A stretch of 64,000 bases of DNA from Ulva prolifera (lineage: Eukaryota > Chlorophyta > Ulvophyceae > Ulvales > Ulvaceae), in assembly GCA_023078555.1 (NCBI GenBank), contig CM041201.1, forward strand, positions 7,695,172 through 7,759,171, in the 5' to 3' direction. The position numbers and the translations under genes are program-made. The notes beneath the pieces were generated by a model. That model made no database searches, was not told where the DNA came from, and saw only the letters and a program-made list of their open reading frames with translations. Positions 33,398 to 45,399 of this stretch are shown one piece after another; position 1 is the stretch's first letter; each line of letters starts with the position of its first letter.

Positions 33398-35292
33398 GTC
33401 GTGCCATGCCGCATGCTGTCCGCAACCACAATAACACCCCATTCCTGATGGGAACCCGCACCCCGACAGCACTGCTCCAGAAGTATTGGCCGTCTACCGC
33501 CGCGCGACCCTGTAAAGGACCGGACTGCAGCCAGGTGATGGCGCAACCTTGAATACAATCTCCTCTGTCCAAGTGCTGCTTGACGTGCTGGGTCTCCTCC
33601 GTCGGCCCGAGGATCGTCATGGACCTGGACGGGAACAGCGACTGTGCAGCGGAGTTCTGCTCGGTCGCCTCCTAATGGGCAGCGCTCTTTCTTGGACAAT
33701 GCGATATTGCCAAGCCACCCCATCGTGGGGGACGTGGCGAAAGCACGAGCCCCGATCTCCCATATGGCCCCCTGCACACATCGGGCGACGCGACGGTGTG
33801 CATCTGAGTACGTCAGCGGCACATCAGAAACCCGCGCGCAGTGTACCAATCGGATCTAGGGGCTTACGTTGCAAGACCCCACCGCAAAGGCGCTAAGCCC
33901 GTTCACCGGAGCGAGGTTGTGGATGCTAGCGTCACCATCTTTGCCTCCTCCGAGAGAGGCGTTGGCCCCCGAACTATGCAGCACCACATCGCCCCGTGTA
34001 TTTGCACCCCGTCTAGCTGCCCCATCTGGGCTACCATATGCGATTTTGACGAATTCAACCACCGCCTGCACAAGTGGGTGTCCACTTTGAGCGACTAGAT
34101 TCATTGGCGCGGTCAAGCAAGTGACCAGCGTATGTGGCGTGCCTGATCATGCAAGTACATAGATTCGAGTTGACTCGGTCCCGCCACCGCCAGGATGCCC
34201 TCGAAAGTGGGGTTTTCGGTCGCCGCCATGAAGACTGTAGTGCGGTGATCCCGGGGCTCCGTCCACGCGTCGCTGCTATCCGCGACGTTTCTACCCTCGC
34301 CCAGGGTCTTGCATTTCTTATCCAGCAAGGTACTGACAAATATCACCACTAGGTCCTCTCGGGGCACTGTGACTCGGTCGTGTGCAGGGAATGTGTCGTG
34401 GGCGTGTTGTAGACTACCCGTGACGCTGACAAACATCGGGCTCCCGTGTCGCATTGGATAATGAGCACAGGCCCCCGGGTGGTGCGCCGACATGTACGCA
34501 CGAGCCTTGTCATACTCATCCTGGGTGGACACCTCGGCGGCATCGTCTACACCACTAGCCCATCCTACCCGGTACACATCATTGTGACCACGTACTTGCA
34601 GCGTTGCTACCGACGTCGATCGGACTGTACCCATTACCAAATGAGGGTCGACGGAGCAGTCAAGCATAAAAATTTTCTGGATCGTGTTGTTCTCTTCATA
34701 CGTCTTGTATGTGGTTTTCCGGCACATGACAAATTGCTTGGTCGACGTCCCCGATGCCGTGCGTTGCTCCTCTAGCCGTTTGCGGCCGAGTGGAGTGGGG
34801 ATGGCCCAGGCACTCTTCCCCCAAGCCTAATCCCCCGATCCCGATCCGAAAGTACGGACTATCGACTGAACCTGCCACTTTGGTGTAGCGGCATTCCAAA
34901 TTGCACCCACTACCCGGGCAGCAGTGCCCAATACAGTACCTCTCGAGTGGCCGCCTGCCCATGTCGAATCGAGCTTTGTAGGCTGCTCCTCTACTAACCG
35001 AGCGTGTGGCCGTCGGTGACCGTGATCTAGGCACCGAGTCCCTACACTTGGGGGACGAGACTTATGCACACCCACGGGTGCGCAAATTGGGTGCGGCATT
35101 TCGCGCTCCCAGTCGAAATACACTCAAGAGCGTATTTTGGCCCATAAATGCGTCTATATTGAAGCTATCTGTGTATCGTGCATCATGGAAGCGGTCCGGC
35201 TGAAATTGGATGAGCGCGGCCAATTGTGTCGCATTGTTTGGCTCATACCCGTGGCATGTTTGCGTGGGGACGGCACGCATAAGGAAGCACAT

Positions 35293-36324
35293 GCGGTGTA
35301 TACCATGTAAGCAGAGTGCTAAATGCTAAATGCTTAGGTGTAGCTCGTAGTATTCCGCGCCCTAGTCTTTGCGGTCGATGGTGGCCCTGTCTAGATGCAA
35401 TTGGTTTGGGATGGTGCCTAGTGCACAAGGGCAGCGGTGCGATGTTTCAAAAGGTGTGAGATATGAAGCAGTCATGATCATTAATAGATGGAACTTGGTA
35501 GCAGTATTTGGTCGTGTGCGCTCCGGTGTCAGTTCATCCGGCGGCATGTGCGTGTCTAATGTCTTAACGTATACTGACCTCGAGACCCACGCATATGACG
35601 GAGGCTGGTTGGCAGAGCCTCTCAATAGTCATAACCTGATATATCGATGAGCCAACGCTGATCTGTGATGGCGCATCTATGCGCGTGCGCATCAACTAGT
35701 GCCTAGCTTACGGAAATCCATTCAGAACAGCAAAGTCTTGGTGTGCGACTCGGGAGCGCCACAGCGTCTACAAACCTCTGAAAGCTAATATCCCATATGG
35801 TGCTGCATTTATTTGGGCTGCGTTTTGTTGTATTTCCTTGCTGGCTTCTCGAGCTCCGAGCATATATATGATGGCATGTGCAGTCCGCATGAAGTTGCTA
35901 CACACATGGCGCATGGCCTGTGGCTTCGCGAGGGAACATCAACATGACACTTAAAGAGATCACTTGCGTATACAGGCTACTTTGCGGTGCGTAGCGCGTC
36001 AGACTGCTTCTTGGGTCAGTGGCTCTTCATGTTACAAGTCGTCACAGGCCTCGAATTGCCCGATTGCATTGTATTCCGGCGCAACTGTATACATTCCTGC
36101 TTGCTTGTCAAGTATTCCCGCTTCCGTGTGCGCTTGGGCCTCGGTTTGGTTGGATCCTGCATCGCTCACTCTAAATGGCGCACTCCATCTTGTACGCGCT
36201 CCCCCCATAAGATAGCGCACTCGCGTTCACACACCCGCTGGTGAGCGGTAAATGCATGGATGCGCCAGTTGCGATGCGCCATACCACATCGTGCAATACG
36301 ATTCGATATCATCCTTGAATGCTT
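35293..36324. other. No supportable gene
   Basis: Only short frames; no recognisable domain, repeat or RNA. Confidence 0.5.
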
Positions 36325-36510
36325 CTGATATAGTGTATCTGTATATATACAGTGTATCTGTATACATTACAGATACATATATCTATACATCATACATACG
36401 CAGCACCATATACAGTGTATCTGTACTATACAACCCTGTACACCAATTGTTTACATATACAGTGTATACAATGTATGTACTATATACACTGTATCTGTAC
36501 ATACAGAGTA
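36325..36510. repeat. AT-rich repeat of ACAGTGTATCTGTA words
   Basis: ACAGTGTATCTGTA and related words (TACAGATACA, TATACACTGTATCTG) recur in direct and inverted order over about 185 bases, giving several possible hairpins. Confidence 0.8.
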
Positions 36511-36639
36511 TCTGAACTGTGGCAATCATTTGTTACATTGCTATTATCCTATATTGTATTTGGCGCTCGGAGCACCACCAATTCCAATCAGCCACAGCAC
36601 CTACGGTGGTCAGTTCAGGAGATGATGACATAGAACTGA

Positions 36640-37639
36640 GGGGGCTGACCTGTTGGTAGTGACTGCTACAATGGCATCGGGTGTGGCATGGTCAGTAGTG
36701 CTTGCCTGTTTGGCAGCCTTGAATATCCTATCGTCTCCAGCTCGAGCGATTGGTTTCAGAGCCGTTGACAGTCGCTTGAGACGTGCTGATCTAGACGACT
36801 TGGCTGGAGGAGCTGGCATCTTGATCTCCTCATCGTCCGAATCTAGCTCTTTGTCGGAATCGGGGTCATGTTGCTCGTTGTCAATTTCTTGAGCAATGAC
36901 CCCTCCCGGCTACATTGGTGTGGTTTCACTCAACACACAACATAATTGTGTGAGTTCAACAGGCGGGGGCATATCAGCTCGTTGGAACATTGCCACCTGC
37001 ATGGCGACTCTGTGAGAAAGCCGCATGGAGAGGGGCAGCAATACATCGAGGAACACATACCACGTATTCATGTAGGACAATCAGCATGAGGACGCCAACA
37101 AGGTGGATGTATCCGCTTGATGGCACATCAACGGTGCAAGCGTCATCTGTTGGATTTTCGAGTACATCTGGCACTGCCACTCTCTATGTAGAAAGTTCGT
37201 CTGCCGAGTTGAACAAGCACAGACCTGCAAACGTTTGTCCACCACGGGGTGCCATGATTTCCTCACACGTCATCTTGTCAAGCTTCGCCAGTAAGTGGTG
37301 TGACTCCTGTGTTGAAGGCTTCATAATCTCGACGTCCTCAAGTGCTGCAGCATATGGTGCTTGTTGCGTTGGAGCACCTGCTGGCACGAAGACAACAGGC
37401 CATACTCGTTGAATTGGCGCATTTGAATCATCATCTGGGGCTTGCGTGGTGATAACATCGTATTGTTTCACTTCACTGAGAGTCTTGCACTCGATCATTC
37501 TCTCACTCCATTCAATCAGTAATGCACGTAGGCCCTGCACTAATAAGTAATGCAGTTGTGGCTGCCGCAGTAGCAGTACACGACGGTGGTAATGGGCACT
37601 CCAACATAACAAGGAGCTACAAACCTCGGAACCTACCAC
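36640..37639 (-). CDS. Coding-like minus-strand blocks, unknown
   Basis: Block 37639-37184 reads LRALLIEWSERMIECKTLSE and EDVEIMKPSTQESHHLLAKL and ends at a stop. Block 36900-36640 reads an acidic stretch (SDKELDSDDEEIKMPAP) followed by a basic one (SSRSARLKRLSTALKPIARA). The two could be exons of one gene, with 36974-37180 as intron or a further exon. No family is recognised. Base composition is less GC-rich than the 5-14 kb gene. Confidence 0.3.
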
Positions 37640-37786
37640 TTTCGTGCTTGGCGCCTACAGAATATTCTTGAATTCATCATGGAAGAATATGCCGATGCAG
37701 CTGGAAATAAATGCCTCTACAGGAACCTACAAGACCTTCGTGCAAGGAGGCCAGAGGCATTTGCTGCACAGTTTAACAAGCTGAGG
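37616..37786 (+). CDS. Exon-like short frame ending at a donor
   Basis: The plus strand encodes WRLQNILEFIMEEYADAAGN and RRPEAFAAQFNKLR and ends exactly at AG|GTAAAA (37787). It starts after a TAA near 37600 with an AAG acceptor-like site. Amino-acid composition is protein-like. No partner exon was found, and it slightly overlaps the minus-strand block. Confidence 0.3.
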
Positions 37787-37799
37787 TAAAAGACTATTA

Positions 37800-39060
37800 G
37801 GGGACCGTTTGTCGTGAGATGGCACCTCACGCTGGCGCAGGCATGTGGTCACAATGCATGAAACTCATGCATTGAGTCATGATGTACAGTCATACACAGG
37901 TGCCTGTCATGACACATGTCATGGCACACTTGTATATATTAAGATCCTCGTGCTTAACGAAGATCACCAAGTCAGAACCCCACAAGATACATACACGTGG
38001 CGCTTGCGCCGCACACACTTGTATGGTCACACACTCTATTGCATTTCACAAAGTCAGCTTATAAAAGGTCATGCACCTAATCATGCACGCGAACACAAGT
38101 GACCTCAGCTTATGAGGCCGCCTGTGCGACAAGTTACAACCATCCGCTAGATCGGGCAGCCGCACGCGTCGCGGAGACGCGGTGCGCTTGCGCGCCGTCA
38201 GACTCAGCTGTGCACGTCAAAATGTACACAGGCACGGACAGCTCAGTCCCGGCGCCCCTCTAGTTACACACTGTGGCGGCTATGTCAAGATGCTGCACAT
38301 TATCGCGCACAATCTCGGGATGAGATCCAGCTTTCAACGTGTCGATCTCTGGCTCGCACCACGCCACGCCCGCCCATGGGGCAGCATCGTGCGCAGCCTC
38401 CCTCAGAGATCCTCATGCACCACGCACTGCGCACAGAACACTGTCAAACACTCACGCATTTCAGCGTGTCACCACAAGTCACTGGGGATCCCTCACTTAT
38501 TGGGGATTCCATCAGATGACTGCGTAGGGTGCGCAGCATCTTGGCGAGGCCAGCCATAGCAGGGGGTGGTCCTGGGCGCATCACAAGCAGTATTTATACT
38601 GCGCGCTTGCTGGGTCCGACACAGTTCGCACTGGTTCGGATGGGGCGCTTCTATTGAGCATTTCTTCCATCTTGTCCTGCGTACACGCATCCAATCTCTG
38701 TTTATTGTCGCCGCATAGGTCCTCGTGCCTGGCCGTAAGCCCACGCTTCCACTGTCAATCTTTCCAAGGTACTCCGCTCAGAGACCAGGGACCTCGCGTC
38801 CTAGACACCGTTGCTGGAACTACAAGAGCATGACCAAACACATGGTGGTCAAGATCAGGATGAAGAAAGTCAGGAATGGTGAAAACGTCCGAGTGTGTCC
38901 CATTTTATCTAGAATGTGTACTTGACGCTGTTGCAATATAGTGGAATCGGCACAAAGCACACCAAGGCAGGCATGCATGCATGCCAATGAACACCAGCGC
39001 CACATACACATGGACTAGACCATGCTGCACGACGCTGAATCTTGTACACCATCATGATGT
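37800..39060. other. No supportable gene
   Basis: Frames are short and of poor composition. Nothing recognisable. Confidence 0.5.
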
Positions 39061-39339
39061 GGGCCCTTAGTGCAGTGTTACAATGTTTGGGAGTCAGAAG
39101 AGCAACAGAGCACCTGGTGTGACCAATGCACTGACCAGCCTGTTGGATTGTGCATCTATTGCACTAGAGCTCCAATGAGGCTCTTTCTAGAACATGATAC
39201 AGCCAACCTCATGTTTATATATATTGTACCAATTTGCAGCATCAATTGCATAGCGTGTCTGTCTGATCTGCACCCTCATCCAATCTGCACCCCCCGCAAT
39301 GCATGCCCCCACATAGGGCACTGCCTGCAATACATGTTC

Positions 39340-40024
39340 CCCCCCTCATGTGAGCTGACAGCCCATATAAGTTGCAATGACCCGAATATGATTGAGGTGA
39401 AGGGGTGTGCTCGCAAAATTCTAGGACAGAGCCCAATGCAGTTTGGTGCAGTGACTGTAGAGCCAGTGGTTGTAGAGCCCCCAACCCAAGACAACAAGAG
39501 GAAGAAAGAGCAAGAGCAGGCATCTATTGATGACAGCTGCATGCCAAACATCACAGGAGAGTGCAAGTGGGACCCAAGCAATGGCATGAACCAGCGGTGG
39601 ATGGATGCCTCAAGTGTTGACCCATCAACAATGGTGGAGGGTATCACTGGCCTGTGGTGCCGTGGCACACCACAACCCATCCGGAACACCAAGCTGGAAA
39701 GCGGCGGTGCGGGGACACTACCCTTGGTCCTCGTGTACATAGTTGTGCACCAGCAGTATGGCACTTATGCTTGGTATCCTTATCATGGAGCCAGGCATGG
39801 AGCTGTCAACGAAGAGGGCGAGAAGAAAATGTTCCAAGGATTCAAAATACTGGTATGATGACATGTTTGAGGCTGACAAGGAAGATATCGTCCGCAACCG
39901 GTGCTGCAATCAGCCAAGCGCGATCGAGACGTATATCAACAAGAGCTCGAAGGAAGAATGGGCAGCCTTCACGACGGGCAAGTTCAATCCACGATGGTTC
40001 ATGGTGTGCTGCTGCATTTCGTGA
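39340..40024 (+). pseudogene. Frameshifted unknown protein gene
   Basis: Frame one (to 39858) has NKRKKEQEQASIDDSCMPNI and KWDPSNGMNQRWMDASSVDP. A second frame continues from about 39836 with SKYWYDDMFEADKEDIVRN and SKEEWAAFTTGKFNPRW to a stop at 40022. The change of frame near 39836-39858 is best explained by a one-base indel, because no intron fits. Codon use is less GC-rich than at 5-14 kb. It lies 0.56 kb upstream of the intact frame at 40586 and may be part of the same element. No family is recognised. Confidence 0.4.
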
Positions 40025-40585
40025 CCACATGGTAAACCACATGGAAGTTGTGCACAATGCAAGCATGCTTACACACTCTAAAGCTATACTATCAACATGT
40101 GAAACAAATCCATTGGCAGAGCGAGAACGCCCTTGTTGTACAGCACAAACACATTCATATGCACTCAAGCCATACACAGTAATACATGCACCAAGACATG
40201 CAATCATTTTCACATGATCACTTTTAACAACCCTAGATCTAGTGTGATTTCTGCCATGCACCTCAACAACAACCAACCTGCACTCTGAACCTGGTGATGA
40301 CATCACCAGCTCCGGGTTGCACCCCTCCCTAGACTTGTCCACATCGGCTTCTATTCTTACCCCTGTGCACTGATGCCATCACCCTGCCATATAGCTTCTG
40401 TGTCTCCGAGTGGAGGGGCCACAGTGTGCACACCAGACCACAGTAGCCAGCCTCCCTTCACACTTGCAGGGCTTTAGCACCTCCACTGTCCTGGAATCTG
40501 CCATCCATATTGCATTGACAGGGGCTCGTAGGCTTCGTCTTCAGGGGCATCATTCACCCACAAACAAGACCATAGTGGTCATGGC

Positions 40586-41743
40586 ATGGGTGCAGCTCGT
40601 AACCTTGGGGTAGGAGATGTTGCAGCAGCTCCACCTGACAAGCATTTGCCCATGGCACAGGAGAGTTTAGCTGGAGTGCCTCTTACATCTCAGAACGGCC
40701 TCTGCCAGCTCACAGAAGTTTTATCTGACAGAAAAATCCACAATGGCAAAACAAGGATGCCAACATATGTGCAGAATGCAGAGGGCAAGAAGGCAAGAGC
40801 GCCCGCTTCGAGTGAACTGGCTGCTATGCTTGCCTACGCTGTACTGCCCACCATTCGGAAGCATTACAGAACAGGAGGTGATGAGGCATATCAACAGCTG
40901 TGCCTAAACTTTGCAAGGGAAGCAAAGATCCCCCCGCAGTATTTGGGGCCCATCACAATTCCATGCTTTTTCAGCTTGGATTGGGACACGAGACATGCCT
41001 GGCTCACATCGGTGATCCAGCAGCCGCGAGGCACAGACGTGTCAGGCTTCGACCAAAGGGCCGTCTCCCAACGGCTGGGTGCGCCTAGCCCGCATAAGCA
41101 AGTGAGCAATCTGCAGCTTTTCGATGAGGGCTCGAGCTCCAGCCGCGTGAGAGACCTGATGCGCCGTGGAAATGCCCAACACAACCGACCTCGTGACCTG
41201 CATAGGGCCATAACTCACGACGGCTTTCACCCAGCTTTACTATGCAGATGGAATGAATCCCTCAGCAACATCAACTACATCATCGTGCATGAGCGGCAAC
41301 TGATGCCGCTGTCGAAAATTTCACCGGACGTGCATTCCCCGCCGGAGCACATGGTCGGAACATTGAAAGGAGACGTAAGGCTGAAAATCCTAGGCTTCGA
41401 TCTTTCAAATGAGTTGCTGCTGCAGGGCGCGCAGCACCATGAGTGGATCAACGATGCAGTTGTGGCGAGGGGCAACGGCCCGGAAGGTAGGATGCACATA
41501 AGCGTTGTGAGAAAGCAGGTGATCATATGCAGAGTTATTGCCACTGTTCGAGGCCGAGACGTTCTAGTTGACGTTTTGTCGGACCGGCAGATAAGCCTGT
41601 CGTGTCCAAAACGGTCATGTCATGATCTTACAAAAGCCCTGAACCAAGATGGTTCCAAGGCAGCTAGGCATGTGAGTGGCCTAGACAACACAAGCTTACG
41701 AGCTCAAGTAATAGGGAGTAAGCTGAACCAACTTGCATCATGA
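40586..41743 (+). CDS. Intact 385-aa unknown protein
   Basis: This is the longest uninterrupted plus-strand frame of the middle region and it has no introns. It contains KARAPASSELAAMLAYAVLP, RKHYRTGGDEAYQQLCLNFA, a central FFSLDWDTRHAWL, and a C-terminal DRQISLSCPKRSCHDL. It has no signal peptide, membrane span or known catalytic motif. The start is the first ATG after a stop at about 40580; internal Met codons (for example at MAQE) could also serve. An intronless, lower-GC gene among spliced GC-rich ones hints at a separate origin. The broken gene just upstream may be a companion. Confidence 0.5.
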   Translation: MGAARNLGVGDVAAAPPDKHLPMAQESLAGVPLTSQNGLCQLTEVLSDRKIHNGKTRMPTYVQNAEGKKARAPASSELAAMLAYAVLPTIRKHYRTGGDEAYQQLCLNFAREAKIPPQYLGPITIPCFFSLDWDTRHAWLTSVIQQPRGTDVSGFDQRAVSQRLGAPSPHKQVSNLQLFDEGSSSSRVRDLMRRGNAQHNRPRDLHRAITHDGFHPALLCRWNESLSNINYIIVHERQLMPLSKISPDVHSPPEHMVGTLKGDVRLKILGFDLSNELLLQGAQHHEWINDAVVARGNGPEGRMHISVVRKQVIICRVIATVRGRDVLVDVLSDRQISLSCPKRSCHDLTKALNQDGSKAARHVSGLDNTSLRAQVIGSKLNQLAS

Positions 41744-43160
41744 GAGTTGATACAATCTTTCAGTGCTAATACAATGCCCTAAAGTACCTATGAGAAAGCC
41801 AGTCTTGTTTGATCTTCACTTGGTACTTGACTCGAATCTTGAATCTTGGTTCTTGATATCTTGATTATTTGAGTGCACTATCTTACACTCCCTTTCAGAA
41901 GTGCTCTGCACCGACGCCTTTGCTTATCCTTACATGCTCATAACCCAGAACACTGCCTATTCTTCATTGTCAGCTCTGCACGTCACAACATAGAGACCGT
42001 TCATCCCGATGTAGAATTTTAAGTTTGTTCTGAGCCCCAATCGGCTGACCATCCTCAAGGATGAGAAGGCTTACGGGCACTGCAACTGCACCAAGCAGTG
42101 CAGAGACAAGCGTGCATCAACGTTGATGGCACGGCTGAGCGCACAAACGTGCATGCATGCATGTGCAGACATATACACGCAACGTGAGTTACGTGCAGCT
42201 GAAACAACTCTAGCAACGAGCATGGCTCAGTTACATAGCTAGGCCACGACAGTCACGTTGAAGGGAACATGTGGTGCGTGGATTCGAGACACACGCTGGA
42301 CGTGATGCACGTTATGGCCCACCAGAGCACGCACACACCATGGAAATTACCTAGTCAGTCTGCTGAGCGAGCCAGTGGTTGTGCTCCGGTGCTACTGCCC
42401 GCAGCCCCCTCCTCGCAACCAGTGTAACAACGAATGGGCACGCACAAGGGTGCCCGCCGAAGCTGTCTAGCATTATACCTCCATGTATTTCCCGGCTGCA
42501 TGGTTTCACGAGGTGCATGTTGTGCAATGCGGCTCCTGCATTCCGCCTCAACGCGCGTGAAACCCTCCTTCCGCTGTGTTATTGCATTTCACAGACAAAC
42601 TGAAAATAAATCCACAAAAATCTCTATACATTGCATTGTCCATTTGTTGCGCTAATTGGGTATGCCGTGTAAAATATGCAAAGTTTTCAAGACTCGAGGT
42701 ATCGGAGGGAAGAAAACCTGCAGAGCACGGTTGGGAAGTGGTGCGCGGCATCCAAAATCGATGAAAATCATTCAAAACCATGAAAAGCATTTGATTGAAA
42801 ATCTGACATAGACCAATATAGTATCATCTTCGAAAGTTGCTGCTCTATCAGGGCCAGTCATATGGGTTTGGCCACCCTTCTGCGGCATCGGATGTACGAA
42901 TTGCAAGCTAGTATATCGAACTCAATACTGTGTACATCAGCTCGCGCCTTGATGGCCATGATCTCCTTAACCGCCGGAGGACAGCTGCAGTCAGAAAATC
43001 TCTAATGGGGCCATTCGCTATTGACGATGTTGTAAGTAGCATCCAAAGTGGGCTGAGGTTGCTCAAGCGGCGCACCCGCACGCTCAATGTGCATGTGCAC
43101 GTTTGCATGGGAGAGCGAGCCTAGAACGACATGCATATGTAGTGCACGAGAGCAGGTGCG
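41744..43160. other. No supportable gene
   Basis: The region after the intact frame is AT-richer, with short frames only. No RNA gene or repeat structure recognised. Confidence 0.5.
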
Positions 43161-43189
43161 GATGGCATAGTTGAATAGAGGGGGTTTCG

Positions 43190-43740
43190 ATGAGTCCTCA
43201 CATTGCTCGCACGGGTCATATGGTGCAGTATGTGGGCAGGCATGGCGGGTTGACAGCCACAGTAACACTTGTTCTCGAGCAGCTTGTGGCTGGTGCGCTT
43301 GCCAGTATTCATTTCCCGCACATCCCAGTGGTGCTGCTGAAATATCTGAACGCTGTTGTAGTGGCCGAGAGGGCAAGGAGTCTGCAACGCCACCGGGCGG
43401 GTACAGAGTTCCCGTACCGGCGGGAGTTTGTGGGAAAATATGCCAGTGGATGGTTGTTTTAGTACAGGTGTACCTGCATCGTATCAGCCGGTGTGTGAGG
43501 TTGGGACTGGTTGCAGCCTCAAGAGGCATGGCTTCCACACGGGGCCTGCAGAAGTGCACCTAAGGCATGGCAAATTCATCTGGCAGGTGGGCGCCCGAGT
43601 CTGTCAAAATTCTGTATTTTCGGTGGCTGCACCGCAATGTACTTCGGTGTGTGTGCGGCTTGTCTGTGGTGCGATCAAGCTGCTGGTCTTTTGCCTGGGA
43701 TCTTCGATTCACACAAGTGAACGGCCCCATTAGCATTTCT
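43190..43740 (+). CDS. Coding-like exons, unknown
   Basis: A frame from about 43190 reads TATVTLVLEQLVAGALASIH, VVLLKYLNAVVVAERARSLQ and RREFVGKYASGWLF and then stops. A second frame follows with KRHGFHTGPAEVHLRHGKFI ending WQ at a good donor (CAG|GTGGGC at 43587). The two blocks probably belong to one spliced gene, but the joining intron is not defined. No family is recognised. Confidence 0.3.
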
Positions 43741-44340
43741 CTGCCCGGCTGGACAACATTCCTTGCAAGGCTGAGCTCGACACACCATCAAACCGCATGT
43801 CTGCCTCTTGATGCGAAATAGGTGCACCATCATTCACCCATGATGTTCGAATGCAAGCGCGAGTGGAAGCGTCACACCGTAAGTTTAGTTAAGCGCAATG
43901 TTAAGTATGTGTGCGGAGTACTTTAGCACATGGCGCCTGAGATCTGGGATCACACCTGCATTGTCGGTATCTATGTTAGATACATGAACCATGACCATGT
44001 TCCACCTATATAGTGCGCTAGAATGCATCTTCCCACTCGCGGGCTTGTGACTGCCACGTGTCACTCGGTGCGTGCATTCTCATGTGCACATGCTTTGGGC
44101 GCTACGAGGCACTTTCACAACACGTCACACGCCAACTGTAACCGCTTGAATTGCTAGCACGACGTTTCTAGCGCGATCGCTAATCTGCTGCAATTTGGAC
44201 AGCCCAAACATTTTCCGCATTGAGTCAAGAGTATCAATATAACTGCTAACATAGTAAGTGTATCTAAGGTCCAATGCTATCTTCTTTACATTGTCGTGCG
44301 TCGTTGTGCGCACCATTGCTGGACTATCATTTCATCCGGC
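43741..44340. other. No supportable gene
   Basis: Short frames only, up to the tRNA-like relic. Confidence 0.4.
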
Positions 44341-44402
44341 AGATGCAGGATTTGAACCGCCACCACGCGGTCCGCATTAGGCCCCTCGGCCACACTAATA
44401 CA
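44341..44402 (-). ncRNA. tRNA-like Pol III relic (A and B boxes)
   Basis: Minus strand: TGGCCGAGGGG at 44392-44382 is a perfect A box, and GGTTCAAATCC at 44358-44348 is a perfect B box. The acceptor arms do not pair and the boxes are only 23 bases apart, so this is not a functional tRNA. It is more likely the head of a tRNA-derived SINE or a tRNA pseudogene. Confidence 0.4.
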
Positions 44403-44805
44403 ATGCAAACATGATACAAGTATGCTACGAGGCGTGGCGTGGTCATCGGTGCCGCGTTTTGAGCATTTTGTGAGGCCGTTCTATCGTCGGATTCCGAGTG
44501 CGACCAACAACTTCGCCGCTAAGAACCTCATATGGGGTTCAAATGGCGTCATTCCAACGCAGAGCGACAGCCAAGACATATACGCTACATATATTTTGGC
44601 GATGAGGTACACGAGCGTTGTAACAGCAGTGCATGTCTCTCCGTACCGGAAAGTGACCCGTTATTGGGCTGACCCGATTCGGGCATGACCCGAGATATTT
44701 AAGTATAGTTGGCGTCTCGTTCTTGCTCTTTGCCATTTTTCTCACAAGCCGGGACAACCCACTGAACACGGCCTTATCAACGGCTACATGCACCTTCACG
44801 CAAGA

Positions 44806-44822
44806 GGGGGGGGGGGGGGGGG
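44806..44822. repeat. Poly-G tract (17 nt)
   Basis: Seventeen consecutive G in otherwise mixed sequence; no associated feature. Confidence 0.95.
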
Positions 44823-45094
44823 ATGGGAATTACCCTCCCAACCTCGAGCATCAAATGGGTCTGCATTGATCTAGACAATTGCAAAGGCATACCCTATTGA
44901 TGCCGCCATTGCGCACAACTACTGCAAACATGTCAACAAACATCACGAAGATATATTTTGCTTGAAGAGTAGCGAGCTCGCGGCGGCGATGTGTCTTCTT
45001 TATTTTATCGTTCCTAAATCTGACGCTTGGCTGATTGACACGTGTCTTTTTGGCATCCGCCACAATCGACCTCAACATCACGGTGGTACAATTT

Positions 45095-45399
45095 GAGCCT
45101 GTGATACCATTGTGTGCTCCCATGCACGGATAGATCAACGGATCCGGTGCACGGGATAGCCGCCGGTGGGATTGTCCGGGAGAGGTGAGGGAGATCCTAC
45201 CGTAGTCTTGACTGTTCGTGTGCATACATTGAGATGCATACCATGATCACGGACCTTTGATCTTGATGTTTCACGGTACCAGTCATCTCCCCGTTGTGTT
45301 CCAAGGGTTTTCCTCTGTACGCAGCAAGTATGGAATACTTTCCTCCCCTCACATGATCATTGACTTCGTATCTAAAATGAACAACCACGTTCTCTGACA
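45095..45399 (+). mobile_element. Solo, diverged copia LTR
   Basis: It aligns with the LTRs at 17011 and 56177: CCCATGCACGGAT, GATCCGGTGCA, GGGATAGCCGCC, GGGATTGTCC, GTAGTCTTGACTGTT and the terminal CTCTGACA. The first 30-40 bases are poorly conserved, so the left end is approximate. No gag or pol lies on either side, which makes it a recombined or truncated LTR. Confidence 0.7.

Larger units (their letters stand above)
31331..35292 (-). pseudogene. Degenerate multi-exon gene, unknown family
   Basis: Successive GC-rich minus-strand blocks look coding: 35292-35062 (QLAALIQFQPDRF), 34727-34113 (VGWASGVDDAAEVSTQDEYD), 34080-33880 (FVKIAYGSPDGAA), 33345-33090 (MRIGMAFNAKKRIVSIYNAA) and 32173-31960 (FKARLAFMCKKVAKLKVLW). 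After these come 31960-31790 (NLVGLPFVAIWSPADV) and 31780-31331 (QRVVVHSTKSATDTTLD, ending at a stop). A one-base shift separates the last two near 31785. Two blocks share FKAR and a KVAGSV[ED]S peptide (near 31960 and 34867), suggesting an internal duplication. No catalytic motif is recognised. A run of 30 C lies within it. Confidence 0.4.
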
